Positions 1 to 9,895 of a DNA stretch of 64,000 nt are shown here, piece after piece. The translations under genes were made by a program, and so were the position numbers. The DNA is taken from contig NZ_JAPNTZ010000009.1 in assembly GCF_026626335.1 (NCBI RefSeq), positions 186,001-250,000 on the forward strand, given 5' to 3'. Below the pieces are notes generated by a model. The model was not told where the DNA came from. It was given only the letters and a program-made list of their open reading frames with translations, and did no database searches. How positions within the stretch are numbered: the stretch's first letter is position 1; each line of letters starts with the position of its first letter. This stretch comes from Paractinoplanes pyxinae. GTDB taxonomy: Bacteria > Actinomycetota > Actinomycetes > Mycobacteriales > Micromonosporaceae.

Positions 1-813
1 GATACAGTACGGGCGTCACTCGATGGCGCAGGATCCGGTCCGACCACTATCGGTCTGTCGTGAGTGCTGGTAGGACGAGATGAGTGGACGACGATGCTGA
101 CGCTGCGCTGATCCGGCTGCAGCGGCACCTCGGGGTGACTCTGGGCGTCTTACCCGTAAGTCAGTGGCGGCGCTTGGCCGATCAAGGCGGCGCCCGGGTT
201 CTCGTGTACCTCGCCGAGGGTGCCCGCGATGACTTCGCCCAGGACCGCGATGAACAAACGTCGTTGGCGGCCAGAGCCAGGGGCGTGAGGTGGTGTCCGC
301 CAGCCGGGCCTCTCAGGAGAACCGGGCCGCGTATGTCCATGTCCGGCGGCTTCAGGAATCGGGGCCGCGAGCGCGCGACGCGGCCGTCTACATCTGTTTG
401 ATCGGCATGCAGGGGCGCCAACATAAGGGCCCCGCCCGGTGTCACCTTTAGGATCGTCAATACCTCGTATTGCGGTCGACCATCTTTCAGTCGGTCGGCT
501 GCGTGACGTGTTCGCAACTGCGGCTCCGGCACCGCACCCGGTCAGGGGTTGATGGTTGTCCGTTCGCATCGACCGGGAAGCAGCGCGTCGTCGGATGGCT
601 CGTAGGGGAGCGAACGGGGCGCGCCGGCGCGGAGGCCGTCGAGTGCGATGGCGTTGATTCGGGCGCGGGCCTGGGTTGCCATGCCGACGAGGTCGTCGCG
701 GCCCTGCCGGCGCAGCTGGTCGATCATCGGAGACTTGCCGAGTTGCTCGATGGGCAGGTGTAGATCAGTTCTGGTCACGTCGGTGCGTAGTACACCGGTC
801 GCGTGTGCTCGGG
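1..813. other. No confident gene; scar sequence upstream of a broken IS110
   Basis: Several overlapping short open frames exist on both strands and none matches a family I recognise. The minus-strand frame at 182-532 has the most protein-like composition: its N-terminal half is mixed and reads like a small conserved domain, while the C-terminal half becomes serine/arginine rich. A second minus-strand frame at 542-778 (78 codons) is equally anonymous. Because the adjacent IS110 gene is truncated, this stretch is probably a patchwork of gene ends left by earlier insertions and deletions. Confidence 0.35.
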
Positions 814-1371
814 CTATGAGTGCGTCGACGGCCAGGTCGCAACCACCGGGTTGTGGACCGCGGTGTCGGTGGGCGCGCTCGCCGGGGTCATCGCGGTAGC
901 CGGTCGCGCACTCGCCGGCTGGCTCTGCTCGTCGATCTCAGCAGTCAGAACCGCTGAAATTTGGCCGTCCGGTTCACCTGCCAGGTCGTCGAGCGAGGTG
1001 TCCTCGACGGTGACCTGCTGCAGCCCGGAGGTGCGCAGGACTACGACCGCGACGCTATGGGCATCGACCGGATCGGTCTTGCGGCCTTGGCCGGTGCTGA
1101 ACACGCGGGCCCGGGCGGACAGTTTCGCCGGCACGTCTACGACGGTTTCACCGTCGGCGACCAAGCGTTGGGCGACGTGCCGGCCGATGCCCTTGCAGCC
1201 CTCGACCGCCCACTGGCGGTCAGCGTATTTGCGGCCGGCGGCGAGCATCGCCTGGTAGCCGTCCCGGTCGGTGCCGAAACGGCCCTGGGCCAGGGTTCGT
1301 TCCCGCTCGTTGATGACCTCAATGGTTGCGGACCGCTTGTGCGGATCCACCCCGATGATGACCCGAGCCAC
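814..1371 (-). pseudogene. IS110-family transposase, N-terminal part only
   Basis: The frame opens with the typical IS110 start (IIGVDPHK, the first catalytic Asp of the DEDD domain) and continues through VDVPAKLSARAR and GRKTDPVDAHSVA, which carry further acidic residues of the RuvC-like fold. A GGGAGGAG ribosome site precedes the GTG at 1371. After about residue 120 the similarity stops and the frame runs into low-complexity sequence. The C-terminal serine-containing domain is absent, so the gene cannot encode an active transposase. It is oriented opposite to the second IS110 copy just downstream. Confidence 0.8.
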
Positions 1372-1682
1372 CTGCTGATCTCCTCCCTGGTTCCGACATG
1401 GATGTCGGCGGGAGGGCAGCGCTACTTCGAGCTGGGCATACCCCTGACTTGTTGAATTTTGGTCAGGCGCGATGGGTCTGCAGCCCGTAGCGTCAGGGCG
1501 CCGGTCGGCACTGGCTCGCATACCCCTTGCCGCCCTCGGGCTGGCTCATCAAGAGCGTGCCGACGCTGGCCGGCGCCCGGCCGTGGCGTGGCTCAACAGA
1601 GGCGTGCTCAAGGATTTCTTCAAGTCAGGCTGCCCGCCACGGCGATCTCCCCTGTTCGCCTGGTGGAAGGTTCCAGCTCTCC

Positions 1683-2715
1683 GTGATCACGATCGGTATC
1701 GACCCGCACAAGTCCTCCCTGACGGCCGTCGCGCTCGACGAAACCGGAAAAACGTTGGGCTCGCGGAGGGTCACCGTCAACACCGCGGCGTTCAAGACGC
1801 TGACCGGTTGGGCCGCTTGCTGGCCGCAGCGCCGCTTCGCTGTCGAGGGCGCCGCCGGGCTGGGGCGCGGCATCGCTCAGTTGCTGGCCGCCGCCGGCGA
1901 AGACGTTGTGGACGTGCCCGCCACGCTCGCCGCTCGAGCTCGGCTGCTCGACACCGGCGGAACACGCAAGACCGACGTCGCGGACGCCACCAGCGTTGCG
2001 CACGCCGCTATGCGCCGACGACGGTTGCGGCCGGTCGTCGCCGAGAACGACCACACCCGGCTGCGACTGCTGTCCGAACGCCGTGACGACCTGGCCCGAG
2101 AACGCGTCCGGCTACTCAACCGGCTCCACGTGGTGCTGCGTGACCTGATCCCCGGCGGCGCGGCACTCGACCTTACCGCCGACAAAGCCGCGACGTTGTG
2201 CGCAGTGTCCGGCCGATCACCGCCACCGACAGCTGCCGCCGTGACCTCGCCCGCGACATGATCGTCGACCTGCGCCACATGGACCAACGGCTGACCGCTA
2301 ACCAAGCCCAGATCCGGCAGGTCCTAGCCGAGACACACTCCACAATCACGGACATGCACGGCGTCGGGCACCTCATCGCCGCCAAAATCCTCGGCCACGT
2401 CGGCGACGCCTCCCGCTTCCCGACCGCAGATCACTTCGCCAGCTACGCCGGCACCTCGCCGTTGGAAGCGTCCAGCGGCGAACACCGCCGCCACCGGCTC
2501 AACCCCACCGGCAATCGCCAACTCAATACCGCACTACACACCATCGCGCTGGTCCAAGCTCGCGATCCCGGCCCGGGCCGCGTCTATTACCAGCGCAACT
2601 CGCCGAAGGCAAAACCCCGGCTGAGGCGAGACGCGCGCTGAAACGACGCCTCACCAACGTCCTCTACCGGCATCTCATCAGAGACCAGATCAACCTAACC
2701 ACCGCGAGGGGTTGA
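1683..2715 (+). pseudogene. IS110-family transposase with two single-base frameshifts
   Basis: The N-terminal DEDD domain starts at GTG 1683 (ITIGIDPHKSS) and reads well to about 2200. The frame then shifts to one containing the C-terminal domain, with the helix-hairpin-helix-like DMHGVGHLIAAKIL and the conserved FASYAGTSPLEASSG serine region. A second shift near 2593 (a missing A in CAAACTC would explain it) restores the family-typical end, YYQR then LAEGKTPAEA, stopping at 2715. Corrected, the protein is about 344 residues, near family length. Either the element is dead or the two indels are sequence errors. No clear terminal repeats were seen, as expected for IS110. Confidence 0.8.
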
Positions 2716-2902
2716 CACACAGAGGCGCTCTGGAGCCTCTCCGCGCCGCGGTGACCAGCGGAGCGCACGCCGAATGAGAGCCACACCAATTACGGTGGGC
2801 AGCCGATGTGAGAGCTATCCCGCTGGTCACCTCGACCAAGCCTGGCCGGGCTGCGGTCGTACGACCAGTAAATAAGTAGCCGATGAGAGTGCGTAGATGT
2901 CA

Positions 2903-3466
2903 TCACCAGTCGAGTATCAAGTCGCGCCACCACGGATATTCTTTCTCGTCCATCAACGCCTCGTCAATCTCAGTGAGACGCGCCAGATACGCCTCCGCGG
3001 CATCGAAGAAGGCATCGCGATAGCCGAGCGCCAAAAGCAGCGGACGCAGAGTGTGCCACCGCCATGACAGGTCAATAAAGGCGGTGACCGATGAGTTGAC
3101 TTGCGCCACGGCGGTACGAATCGAGTATCTGGGATCCAGCGGCGAACGGACCGCCCACACCTCACCCGAGGGCGCCATGGCTGCCAATGTACGACCCCAG
3201 TCGGATCCGAGCCGATAGCCCAGGCGTCCCGAAACGGCGACCTCGGGATCCGTCACCCACTGCACGTCTCCACGCAATTGCAGTCCATCAGGATCTTGCT
3301 CGATCGGAACACCGTAAGTAAGCACGAAAACTTTATGCTCGCTCGGAATCGCCCACCGTTCTACGATCTGAGGCAGGCCCATCGATGCGCTAGACGCGTC
3401 GACAAGGTCATCGAGGCTTGCGGTGAGGAATTGATGAAATTCTTGCAGTATCTCTCTATCACTCAC
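2903..3466 (-). CDS. SUKH-4-like immunity protein
   Basis: This 187-residue acidic soluble protein has an N-terminal motif around GLPQIVERWAIP and a C-terminal block with NSSVTAFIDLSWRWH followed by a run of acidic residues and a Trp-rich end. That layout resembles the SUKH-4 group, whose members often neutralise secreted or contact-delivered toxins in polymorphic toxin loci. The GTG start at 3466 has a GAGG-type ribosome site. No toxin gene lies beside it, and broken gene pieces flank it, so it may be an orphan immunity gene. The family call rests on motif resemblance only. Confidence 0.6.
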   Translation of the reverse strand: MSDREILQEFHQFLTASLDDLVDASSASMGLPQIVERWAIPSEHKVFVLTYGVPIEQDPDGLQLRGDVQWVTDPEVAVSGRLGYRLGSDWGRTLAAMAPSGEVWAVRSPLDPRYSIRTAVAQVNSSVTAFIDLSWRWHTLRPLLLALGYRDAFFDAAEAYLARLTEIDEALMDEKEYPWWRDLILDW

Positions 3467-3552
3467 AGCAGCCTCACTGATCTGCGCCGCACACTTTCAT
3501 TGCCCTACGCTAACGCGGCCAAGTTCTTCTCGTCACGGTGCGTGTCCGGGGG

Positions 3553-3716
3553 TCAGGCGCCCGGGGCCACAGCGGGTGCCGGCAGCCGCACGGTGGCGGG
3601 GTTGAGCAGGGTGATGCCGCCGGAGCGGTACAGGCTGTCGTGGATGCCGTCGGCGTAGAGCAGGGTGGTCAGATCCGCCCGGGCCTTGGCCACGGGGTGG
3701 TTGCGCTGGAAACCAC
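3553..3716 (-). pseudogene. C-terminal fragment of an unidentified protein
   Basis: Read on the minus strand, this stretch gives a protein-like C-terminus (ARADLTTLLYADGIHDSLYR, then a stop at 3553). It has no start and is cut at about 3716, where a plus-strand regulator remnant begins. I do not recognise the family. The junction at 3716 looks like an old deletion or recombination point. Confidence 0.4.
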
Positions 3717-3952
3717 TGGCGGGCCATTACCGGCGCCGAGCGCCGCGCCTGCTACTGGAAAGGCACCGCGCTGGCTCTACAGGGCCACGGCCGGCCCGGC
3801 GCCGCGTTCGAGGCGCTACTGAGAGCCGGGCACGACGTACCGAAGAGGTCCGTTACCGCCCCTCGGCCCAGCAACTCACCCGCGAGGTGCTGTCCGCCTC
3901 CACTGCCCACGGGCTGACCGGCGTCCGCGGATTCGCCACGCGGGCTCAGTGT
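3717..3952 (+). pseudogene. C-terminal remnant of an XRE-type regulator
   Basis: The reading WRAITGAERRACYWKGTAL, then AAFEALLRA and, after a one-base shift near 3837, EEVRYRPSAQQLTREVL and TGVRGFATRA is the usual C-terminus of large actinobacterial helix-turn-helix regulators with TPR-like tails. Compare the intact 16339-17709 gene and the 9896-11094 gene here. The DNA-binding N-terminus is missing. Restoring one C in the CC at the shift gives a continuous VPEEVRYRPS reading. Confidence 0.6.
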
Positions 3953-4103
3953 ATGAGGGCTTGTAGGCCGTTAGCCGGAGGTCAGTCGGTCATCGCTCGA
4001 ATGGGTACCGGATGGCGTGTTCGGCTGCGGGGTTGGGTCAGAGCCCGGATAGTGAGCGAGCCAAAGCAAGCGCGGCCAGCCGCGGAATTGGAGTCGGTGT
4101 TGC

Positions 4104-5003
4104 ATGACTGTTCGCCTGATCGGCCGCGCACTGCTTGCTTTGCTCATGGTGCCGGCGTTAAGCACCATCCTTTGCAGTAGCGATAAAGATTCACACATCG
4201 CGGCGATGCTGCCTGCCTCGTCCTCATCGGTCGTGGTATCGGTGGAAGGCGCGATGATCGGATCTTCTGGTTCTGGCGGCCATTCCGGGCGGTTGTATAA
4301 AATTCAGCCGCCTGGCTGGATCTGGCGGATTTTCAACGGAGGTGTTGAAAGTCCGGGTGGCGACTGTTCCCCCGGTAGGCCGACTGGTGGTGTCGTGCCG
4401 GATGTCGTGACACGGCGCTTCGAACAGTTGAGCATCTGCTTCAGAGGTGTCGCGAAACCCGACCGTCCCGCAAAGCTGCGTATCACGACCCCGGACGGCC
4501 GTCAGGTCCAGGCAGCAGGCGACCAGTTCGGCCCTAGGAAAGACCGGAAGTGGAACTTCGAATGGTTCGCCGAGGATGCCGTGGAAGCGTTCCCCCGTCC
4601 CGGCGCGTACCGTTTCGCCTTCACCACTTCGAAGAACACCACTACCGGTCGTATCGTGGTCAAGCCGAGTACCGAGCGGAGGGCGAAATTGTCGGGTAGG
4701 ACGACCGCCCGGGCAGGCACCACGATGATGGTCACCGCATTCGGGCGCCAGCCCGGCTCCCAAATCGCCGCCAGCCTCTACCGTGAAAGTGGCACGGACG
4801 GCCCGAAAAATTCGGATATGCGTAGTAGGCATCAGCTGGTGCGAAGCTTGCCGGCGGTGGTCGCTGGTCGGGCTGGAGAGGCAGTGTTGCGTTGGACGGT
4901 TACCAAGCAAGATCTGCCTGGTAACTACGTCGTACGCATCGACCCGACCGCTGGAAGCGAGTGTGACTTTTATTCGTGTGACTCCTTTGAGGTCGTTCGT
5001 TGA
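4104..5003 (+). CDS. Predicted secreted protein of unknown function
   Basis: The protein has 299 residues. The first about 25 (MTVRLIGRALLALLMVPAL) form a signal peptide with a basic start and hydrophobic core. A Cys follows (STILC), but the position before it is Leu, so a lipobox is doubtful. The mature part is rich in Gly, Ser and Arg, with beta-strand-like segments and several Cys residues near the middle and the end (ECDFYSCDSF). No enzyme motif was recognised. The stop overlaps the TTG start of the next gene by four bases, so the two probably act together at the cell surface. Confidence 0.6.
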   Translation: MTVRLIGRALLALLMVPALSTILCSSDKDSHIAAMLPASSSSVVVSVEGAMIGSSGSGGHSGRLYKIQPPGWIWRIFNGGVESPGGDCSPGRPTGGVVPDVVTRRFEQLSICFRGVAKPDRPAKLRITTPDGRQVQAAGDQFGPRKDRKWNFEWFAEDAVEAFPRPGAYRFAFTTSKNTTTGRIVVKPSTERRAKLSGRTTARAGTTMMVTAFGRQPGSQIAASLYRESGTDGPKNSDMRSRHQLVRSLPAVVAGRAGEAVLRWTVTKQDLPGNYVVRIDPTAGSECDFYSCDSFEVVR

Positions 5004-5752
5004 GCCGTAGGGCCTCACACCGTTCCCTCGCACCAAACTCTGCGCAACCGGCGGCAACTGTCGTATGTCCTGCGGCGGCCGCGCCGGATAACGTCACACT
5101 GCTCGACTGGATCGTGAAGTATGCGGTGCCGTTACTCGGCATCGTCGGGGTGCTTCTGTTCGGCGTCCTACGTCTAGCGTATGTCTTCTTCTACATGCGT
5201 ATGCATGTGACTCCGGAGGAGGTCGGCTATGGGTACTCGGAGATCCTGTCGAGCCAACTGACCGGTACTGCTGAACTGGCGCTGCTTCTCACTGGGGCCC
5301 TGGTGCTTGCTGCGTACGCCGCTCGCGCGGTTCGACAGGTGGTGGCAGGACGGTGGCGGGCCGCAGCGTCGATGCCCGTTCGTGCGGAGAGGGCGCGGCT
5401 CGTACAGCGCTGCGGAATCACCGCTGTCGTCGTCGTACTGGTCTGCCTTCCGATGCTCGCCTGGACGTTCGGCACTGAAGCTCAGCACGGTTACGCGGTA
5501 CGGCACATCTACCTGCCAAAGATTCGGATTCCGGTTTTGGGGGTGCATGCCAGCCCCGCCAAAGTCGCATGGATCAAGCCTCCAGAACGCGGTGCGCCGG
5601 GGCTGAGCACGCGAAGATGCCTGATGTTCTTGGGGCAGGCAGCCGGTCTAGCGGTTTTCTATGACGTGACGACCGGGGAGAATTTGCGTGTGCCGACAGC
5701 CCAGATCCTGGTTACCATTCCGGATGACAAACACGTTCCCGATGACTGCTGA
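5000..5752 (+). CDS. Membrane protein of unknown function
   Basis: The 250-residue protein starts at TTG 5000, overlapping the preceding stop. Three hydrophobic segments are visible: about residues 37-60 (LLGIVGVLLFGVLRLAYVFF), about 90-110 (TAELALLLTGALVLAAYAA) and about 136-158 (GITAVVVVLVCLPMLAW). A long extracytoplasmic or cytoplasmic tail of about 90 residues follows. No family was recognised. Coupling to the secreted protein upstream suggests a two-component envelope pair. Downstream DNA is interrupted by an IS701-type element, so any third gene of the unit has been separated. Confidence 0.6.
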   Translation: MSRRASHRSLAPNSAQPAATVVCPAAAAPDNVTLLDWIVKYAVPLLGIVGVLLFGVLRLAYVFFYMRMHVTPEEVGYGYSEILSSQLTGTAELALLLTGALVLAAYAARAVRQVVAGRWRAAASMPVRAERARLVQRCGITAVVVVLVCLPMLAWTFGTEAQHGYAVRHIYLPKIRIPVLGVHASPAKVAWIKPPERGAPGLSTRRCLMFLGQAAGLAVFYDVTTGENLRVPTAQILVTIPDDKHVPDDC

Positions 5753-5790
5753 CTCCGGACGTTTATTGCCTGGTCTTCCTGCATCTCGCT

Positions 5791-5809
5791 TAGTAGTACT
5801 TTGTTAGGT
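5791..5809 (+). repeat. IS701 left inverted repeat (19 bp)
   Basis: TAGTAGTACTTTGTTAGGT. It is the exact reverse complement of 7331-7349. Confidence 0.9.
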
Positions 5810-5861
5810 CGTTGCGGTGTGTCGCTTGTAGCTGTTCGCTGGTGCTGTTTGGCTGCCTGGC

Positions 5862-7336
5862 GTGGATGAGGGTGCGCTGGCGCGGGTCCGGGAACGGTTG
5901 CTGGAGTTCGGATCGGAGATGTTCGCGGGATTGCCGCGGGTGGATCAGCGTGAGACGGGTGTGCGGTATCTGCGTGGCTTGATGTTGGACGGGCGGCGCA
6001 AATCGATGCAGCCGATGGCCGCTCGGCTCGGGGTGGATCATCAGCAGTTGCAGCAGTTCCTGACCTCGTCGACGTGGGACGCGGCCGTGGTGCGGCGACG
6101 GGTCGCGACGAGCGCGGTGCAGGTGGTGACACCGACGGTATGGGTAGTCGATGACACCGGCTTCGCCAAGGACGGCACCGCGTCGGCATGTGTGGCCCGG
6201 CAGTACTCGGGAACGTTGGGCAAAGTCGGTAACTGCCAGATCGCGGTCAGCGTTCACGCGGCGACCGATACCGCGTCGGCGGTGCTCGATTGGCGGTTGT
6301 TCGTCCCGGAGTCTTGGGACGAGACGTGCGTGCCGGACGAGGCCGGGAAGGTCGCCAACGTGCACGCCCGTCGTCTGCGCCGGCAGCCGGTCACCTTGGA
6401 CGAGGCCGGGAAGAAGAAACCACACGTGCGTAAGCAGCTGCCCCGCGAGGAGCAGATCGCGCAGATCCTGCGGCGTCGGGCAGCATCGAAGATCCCGGAC
6501 GACCAGCGGTACCGGCCGAAATGGCTGATGGCTCTGGAGATGATCGACGAGTTGGCCGGCTGGCACCTGTATCCGCCGTTGCTGACCGCTGACGCCGGTT
6601 ACGGGCAGGTCGCCGAGTTCCGGCAAGGCCTGCGCGACCGCGGCATCCGTTTCATCATGGCGACCACCTCGACCACCACCGCTCAGAGCGGTGACGCCGA
6701 ACCCGTCGAGACCGCTTATGCCGGGGTCGGCAAACATCCCGCACCGCGATACCCGCATCCGGCACGCAGCATCAAAGCCCTCGCCCTCGACCACGGCGCC
6801 GGCCAGGCCACGCTCGTGCACTGGCGGGAACGACTACCCGCAGCCCGCACCGACTCCGACCGTGGCACCGGCACCCTGTCGGGACACTTCTTCGCGCTGC
6901 GGGTCCGGCCCGCCGGCAGAACCGTCCGCGAAGGCCTGCCGCAGCACGGTGGCGTCCTGCCCGACTGCTGGCTGCTCGTGCAATGGCCACCCGGCCAGGA
7001 CGAACCCACCGACTACTGGCTGTCCGACCTCCCACCCGACACCAGCCTGACCGACCTGGTCCTGCTCGCGAAAAGCCGCTGGCGCATCGAACACGACTAC
7101 CGTGAGCTGAAGACCGGACTCGGCCTCGACCACTTCGAAGGCCGCTCCTGGATCGGCTGGCACCGCCACGTCACCCTCGCCGCCGCCGCCCAACTGTTCC
7201 TCACCCAGCTACGGCTCACCGACCCAAAAGCAGCAGGGCAGCCCTGAGCCTCTACGCCGTACTACGACACCTGCAATACCAACTCGGCACCTGGCTCGGC
7301 TTCTGCCCACACTGCCACCAACCAGTACCAACCTAA
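5862..7336 (+). pseudogene. IS701-type DDE transposase, frameshifted near its C-terminus
   Basis: The main frame (5862-7247) encodes 461 residues with the family features VWVVDDTGFAKDGTAS (first Asp), the LTADAGYGQVAEFRQGL block (second Asp) and the SKSRWRIEHDYRELK-like segment (here AKSRWRIEHDYRELKTGLGL, containing the catalytic Glu). It ends prematurely at 7247. Adding one G to the GGG run near 7237 continues into ALSLYAVLRHLQYQLGTWL and a zinc-ribbon-like CPHCHQ tail that stops at 7336, inside the right inverted repeat as usual. All catalytic residues precede the shift, so the truncated form may still work. The earlier start at 5862 is uncertain. Confidence 0.8.
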
Positions 7337-7349
7337 CAAAGTACTACTA
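7331..7349 (+). repeat. IS701 right inverted repeat (19 bp)
   Basis: ACCTAACAAAGTACTACTA. It perfectly matches the inverted copy at 5791-5809 and overlaps the corrected transposase stop codon. Confidence 0.9.
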
Positions 7350-7369
7350 GTGCCCTGACCAAGAACGTT
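7350..7369 (+). repeat. IS630 left inverted repeat
   Basis: GTGCCCTGACCAAGAACGTT. It pairs with 8569-8588, with mismatches at positions 6 and 13. Confidence 0.85.
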
Positions 7370-7430
7370 CACGGTGTTGGATGACACGCCGTCGGGGCTG
7401 ACGGCTGGGCGGTGGTGTGGCGGTCAGGCC

Positions 7431-8555
7431 GTGGTGGTGGCAGATCCAGTTCGCGTGCGGCGGCTCAGTGACCAGGAGGGTCAGACGCTGCTGCGCATTA
7501 CTCGCCGGGGCACCGGCTCACCGATCCGATTACGGCGGGCGATGGTCGTGCTCGCTTCGGCCGGCGGGAACACGGTGCCGGCTATCGCCCGGCTCGTGCA
7601 GGCGGACGAGGACACGATCCGGCAGGTCATCCATCGGTTCAACGAGACGGGGATGGCCAGCCTGGACCCTCAGTGGGCGGGTGGCCGTCCCCGCCTGATC
7701 AGTCCTGACGAGGAGACGTTCATCGTCACGACGGCCAACACCCGCCCTGAAGCATTGGGGCGCCCGTTCACCCGGTGGAGCGTTCGTAAGCTCGCCGAAC
7801 ATCTCAGCTCGCTGGCCGCCCGCCCGATCGAGATCGGGCGGGAACGGCTGCGGCTGCTGCTGATTAAGCACTCGATCACGTTCCAGCGGACCAAGACGTG
7901 GAAGGAATCCAACGATCCCGACCGCGAGGCAAAGCTCGCCCGGATTGAGCAGGTGAGCAGCCAGTTCCCGCAACGAGTGTTCGCGTTCGACGAGTTCGGG
8001 CCCCTGGTCATCCGCCCGCAGGCCGGTGCCGGCTGGGCACGCATGGGTCATCCGCGGCGGCTGCCTGCGAACTATCACAAGCTGCACGGTGTCCGGCAGT
8101 TCCACGGCTGTTACTCCGTCGGTGACGATCAGCTCTGGGGCGTCGTCCGGCGGCGCAAGGGCGCCACGAACACCCTGGCCGCGCTCAAGTCGATCCGCCG
8201 CGCTAGGCCGGACGGCGCGCCGATCTACGTCATCCTGGACAACCTGTCCGCGCACAAGGGCAAGGCCATCCGAGCCTGGGCGGCCCGGAACAAGGTCGAG
8301 TTGTGTTTCACCCCGACCTACGCGTCCTGGGCGAACCCGATCGAGGCCCAGTTCGGGCCGCTACGCACCTTCGTCATCGCCGGCTCAGACCACCCGAACC
8401 ATCCCGCGCTGACTCGTCACCTGCACGCATATCTGCGTTGGCGCAACGCCAACGCCCGCCACCCCGACGTCCTGACTGCCCAACGCCGTGAACGCGCCCG
8501 CATACGCAGCGAACGCCAACGACGCTGGGGCCAACCCGCCACCCGGGCAGCCTGA
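7431..8555 (+). CDS. IS630-family transposase
   Basis: About 374 residues from GTG 7431. An upstream in-frame TTG at 7374 is possible, but family members start at the VADPVRVRRLSD block. The N-terminus carries a homeodomain-like helix-turn-helix (IARLVQADEDTIRQVIHRF) and a linker (DPQWAGGRPRL). The DDE triad is visible as FAFDEFGPL (Asp), YVILDNLSAHKG (Asp) and TYASWANPIEAQFG (Glu). The frame is uninterrupted and both ends of the element are present, so this copy looks functional. It sits between broken genes and supplies the youngest insertion in the left part of the window. Confidence 0.92.
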   Translation: MVVADPVRVRRLSDQEGQTLLRITRRGTGSPIRLRRAMVVLASAGGNTVPAIARLVQADEDTIRQVIHRFNETGMASLDPQWAGGRPRLISPDEETFIVTTANTRPEALGRPFTRWSVRKLAEHLSSLAARPIEIGRERLRLLLIKHSITFQRTKTWKESNDPDREAKLARIEQVSSQFPQRVFAFDEFGPLVIRPQAGAGWARMGHPRRLPANYHKLHGVRQFHGCYSVGDDQLWGVVRRRKGATNTLAALKSIRRARPDGAPIYVILDNLSAHKGKAIRAWAARNKVELCFTPTYASWANPIEAQFGPLRTFVIAGSDHPNHPALTRHLHAYLRWRNANARHPDVLTAQRRERARIRSERQRRWGQPATRAA

Positions 8556-8568
8556 CCCCAACACCTCA

Positions 8569-8588
8569 AACGTTCATGGTCACGGCAC
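8569..8588 (+). repeat. IS630 right inverted repeat
   Basis: AACGTTCATGGTCACGGCAC, the inverted partner of 7350-7369. It is followed by the duplicated TA. Confidence 0.85.
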
Positions 8589-8629
8589 TAGCGGAGATCA
8601 GTGGTACCGAGCGCGCCCGTCTACGGGCC

Positions 8630-9577
8630 CGTGTCGCCGCTTGAGCTGCGCGCGTTTCTCGATACCTAGGCGAAACGCCGTTTGGGCAGCGCGATCGCGA
8701 AGGTTCGCTTCCGCGCCGGGCGCATCGACGTCGTCTGGGGAGTCGAGCTGCAAGACGGACGCGCCCTTGTCCTCAAAACGCATCGACCACCGGTTGACCT
8801 TGACGCGACCCAGGTCGCCAACGAAGCCCAGCTTCTGCTGGTAGAAGCGGGCTTTCCTTGCGCGGTGCCCCTGGCTGGGCCGGACGAGGTCGACGGCCGG
8901 GTCTCGACGGCGGATACCCTGATCAACGGCGAGGCCCCGGACGGGCGAGACCCGGCCAGCCGCAGATTGCTGGCCGACGGACTCGCCCGGCACACCGAGA
9001 TCTTGCGACAGCGACCCGACTTCGTGGGCCGGGCCGGGTCTGGGCCGTCATGGTGCCAATACCAGGCCGGGCCCTGGCCCGTTCCGCACGACACCCTCGT
9101 CGACTTCCGCTCAACTCCGGCCGGTTATGAGTGGCTTGACGCGTTCGGCCGGCGAGCCGCAGACCAGATCTTGGCTCATCGCGACGCAGGGGCCGTCGTC
9201 GTGGGTCACGCCAACTGGTACGCCGGCAACACCGCGATCTCCGGTGGCGCGCTGGTCGGAACCTTCGACTGGGAACTGGTCGCCGACACCGAGGCGGTCA
9301 TCGCAGGTTTCGCCGCGGCGAGCTACGCCTCCAGCTCCACCGCCGGCGGCGGCTTGTCGACCCCGAGCAGGTGGCGCTGTTCATGCGCGACTTCGACGCT
9401 GCCCGCCCCCAGCCGCTGGGCGGCCGCGAGCGGCGAACCGCCGCCGGCGCAGCCGCCTGGATCCTCGCGTTCAACGCCCGCTGGCAGGTCGCGCTCATCA
9501 ACCATGGCCTCTGCGACGAGGCGACGGTGTCGCTGGTCCAGAACCGCGCGGAGGACTACCTGACTCTCGCTTGGTGA
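8630..9577 (+). pseudogene. Aminoglycoside-phosphotransferase-like gene, broken
   Basis: A kinase-like phosphotransferase fold can be read across two frames. The N-terminal lobe includes ALVLKTHRPPVD (Lys that would bind ATP) after an in-frame TAG at about 8666. The C-lobe has VVVGHANWYAGNT and GTFDWELVAD, corresponding to the HxDxxxxN and DFD-type loops. At about 9350 the frame shifts and continues as VALFMRDFDAARPQP to a stop at 9577. The catalytic Asp of the HxD motif is replaced (HAN). The stop, the shift and this substitution make loss of function likely. Confidence 0.65.
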
Positions 9578-9895
9578 CGACAAGCACGCCCACATCGACC
9601 TCCCGAACAAGCAGGAGAGAGGCCGCGACAAGCGACCGGGAATTGAGGCTCGGCGGCCACCTGGCGGCGTATAGCTTCGAGCGCACAGTCACGTACGCCA
9701 CCGAATACGCATCAGTATCGACATCTGCAAGTGCAGCTTACGAGATCAAGCCCGGGTGGCTCAGCTACAGTCCACCGCCCGCAGGGTGGTGCGCAGACGA
9801 GAGGGCTGAGGGTGGCAGTGCGGGTAGGGCGGCGTGGCCCGGCCTACCCGTATCGTGGAGTACCAGACCGGCCGGGTTCAACGGAGGGACGCGTC
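9578..9895. other. Intergenic; likely promoter region of the XRE gene
   Basis: No reading frame with recognisable content. The stretch is followed by a clear ribosome site (ACGGAGGGA at 9881-9889) for the ATG at 9896. No terminator-like hairpin was noticed. Confidence 0.4.

Larger units (their letters stand above)
5791..7349 (+). mobile_element. IS701-family insertion sequence
   Basis: The element is bounded by perfect 19-bp inverted repeats at 5791-5809 and 7331-7349 and carries one transposase gene. IS701 elements are reported to favour YTAR targets. If the true end lies three bases inward, the flanking tetramers are TTAG and CTAG, which fit YTAR but differ at one base. An IS630-type element starts immediately at its right edge. 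Confidence 0.85.
7350..8588 (+). mobile_element. IS630-family insertion sequence
   Basis: The 1239-bp element has near-perfect inverted ends (18 of 20 bases between 7350-7369 and 8569-8588) and a TA dinucleotide on each side (7348-7349 and 8589-8590). This is the TA duplication expected of IS630/Tc1-type transposition. Its target TA is the last two bases of the IS701 right repeat, so the IS630 copy landed after the IS701 copy. Confidence 0.88.

Noticed and set aside
5790..6821. A 343-codon minus-strand frame across the IS701 transposase
   Set aside because: The plus strand carries the DDE motifs and inverted repeats. The minus frame has no ribosome site or domain and extends to the very edge of the repeat.
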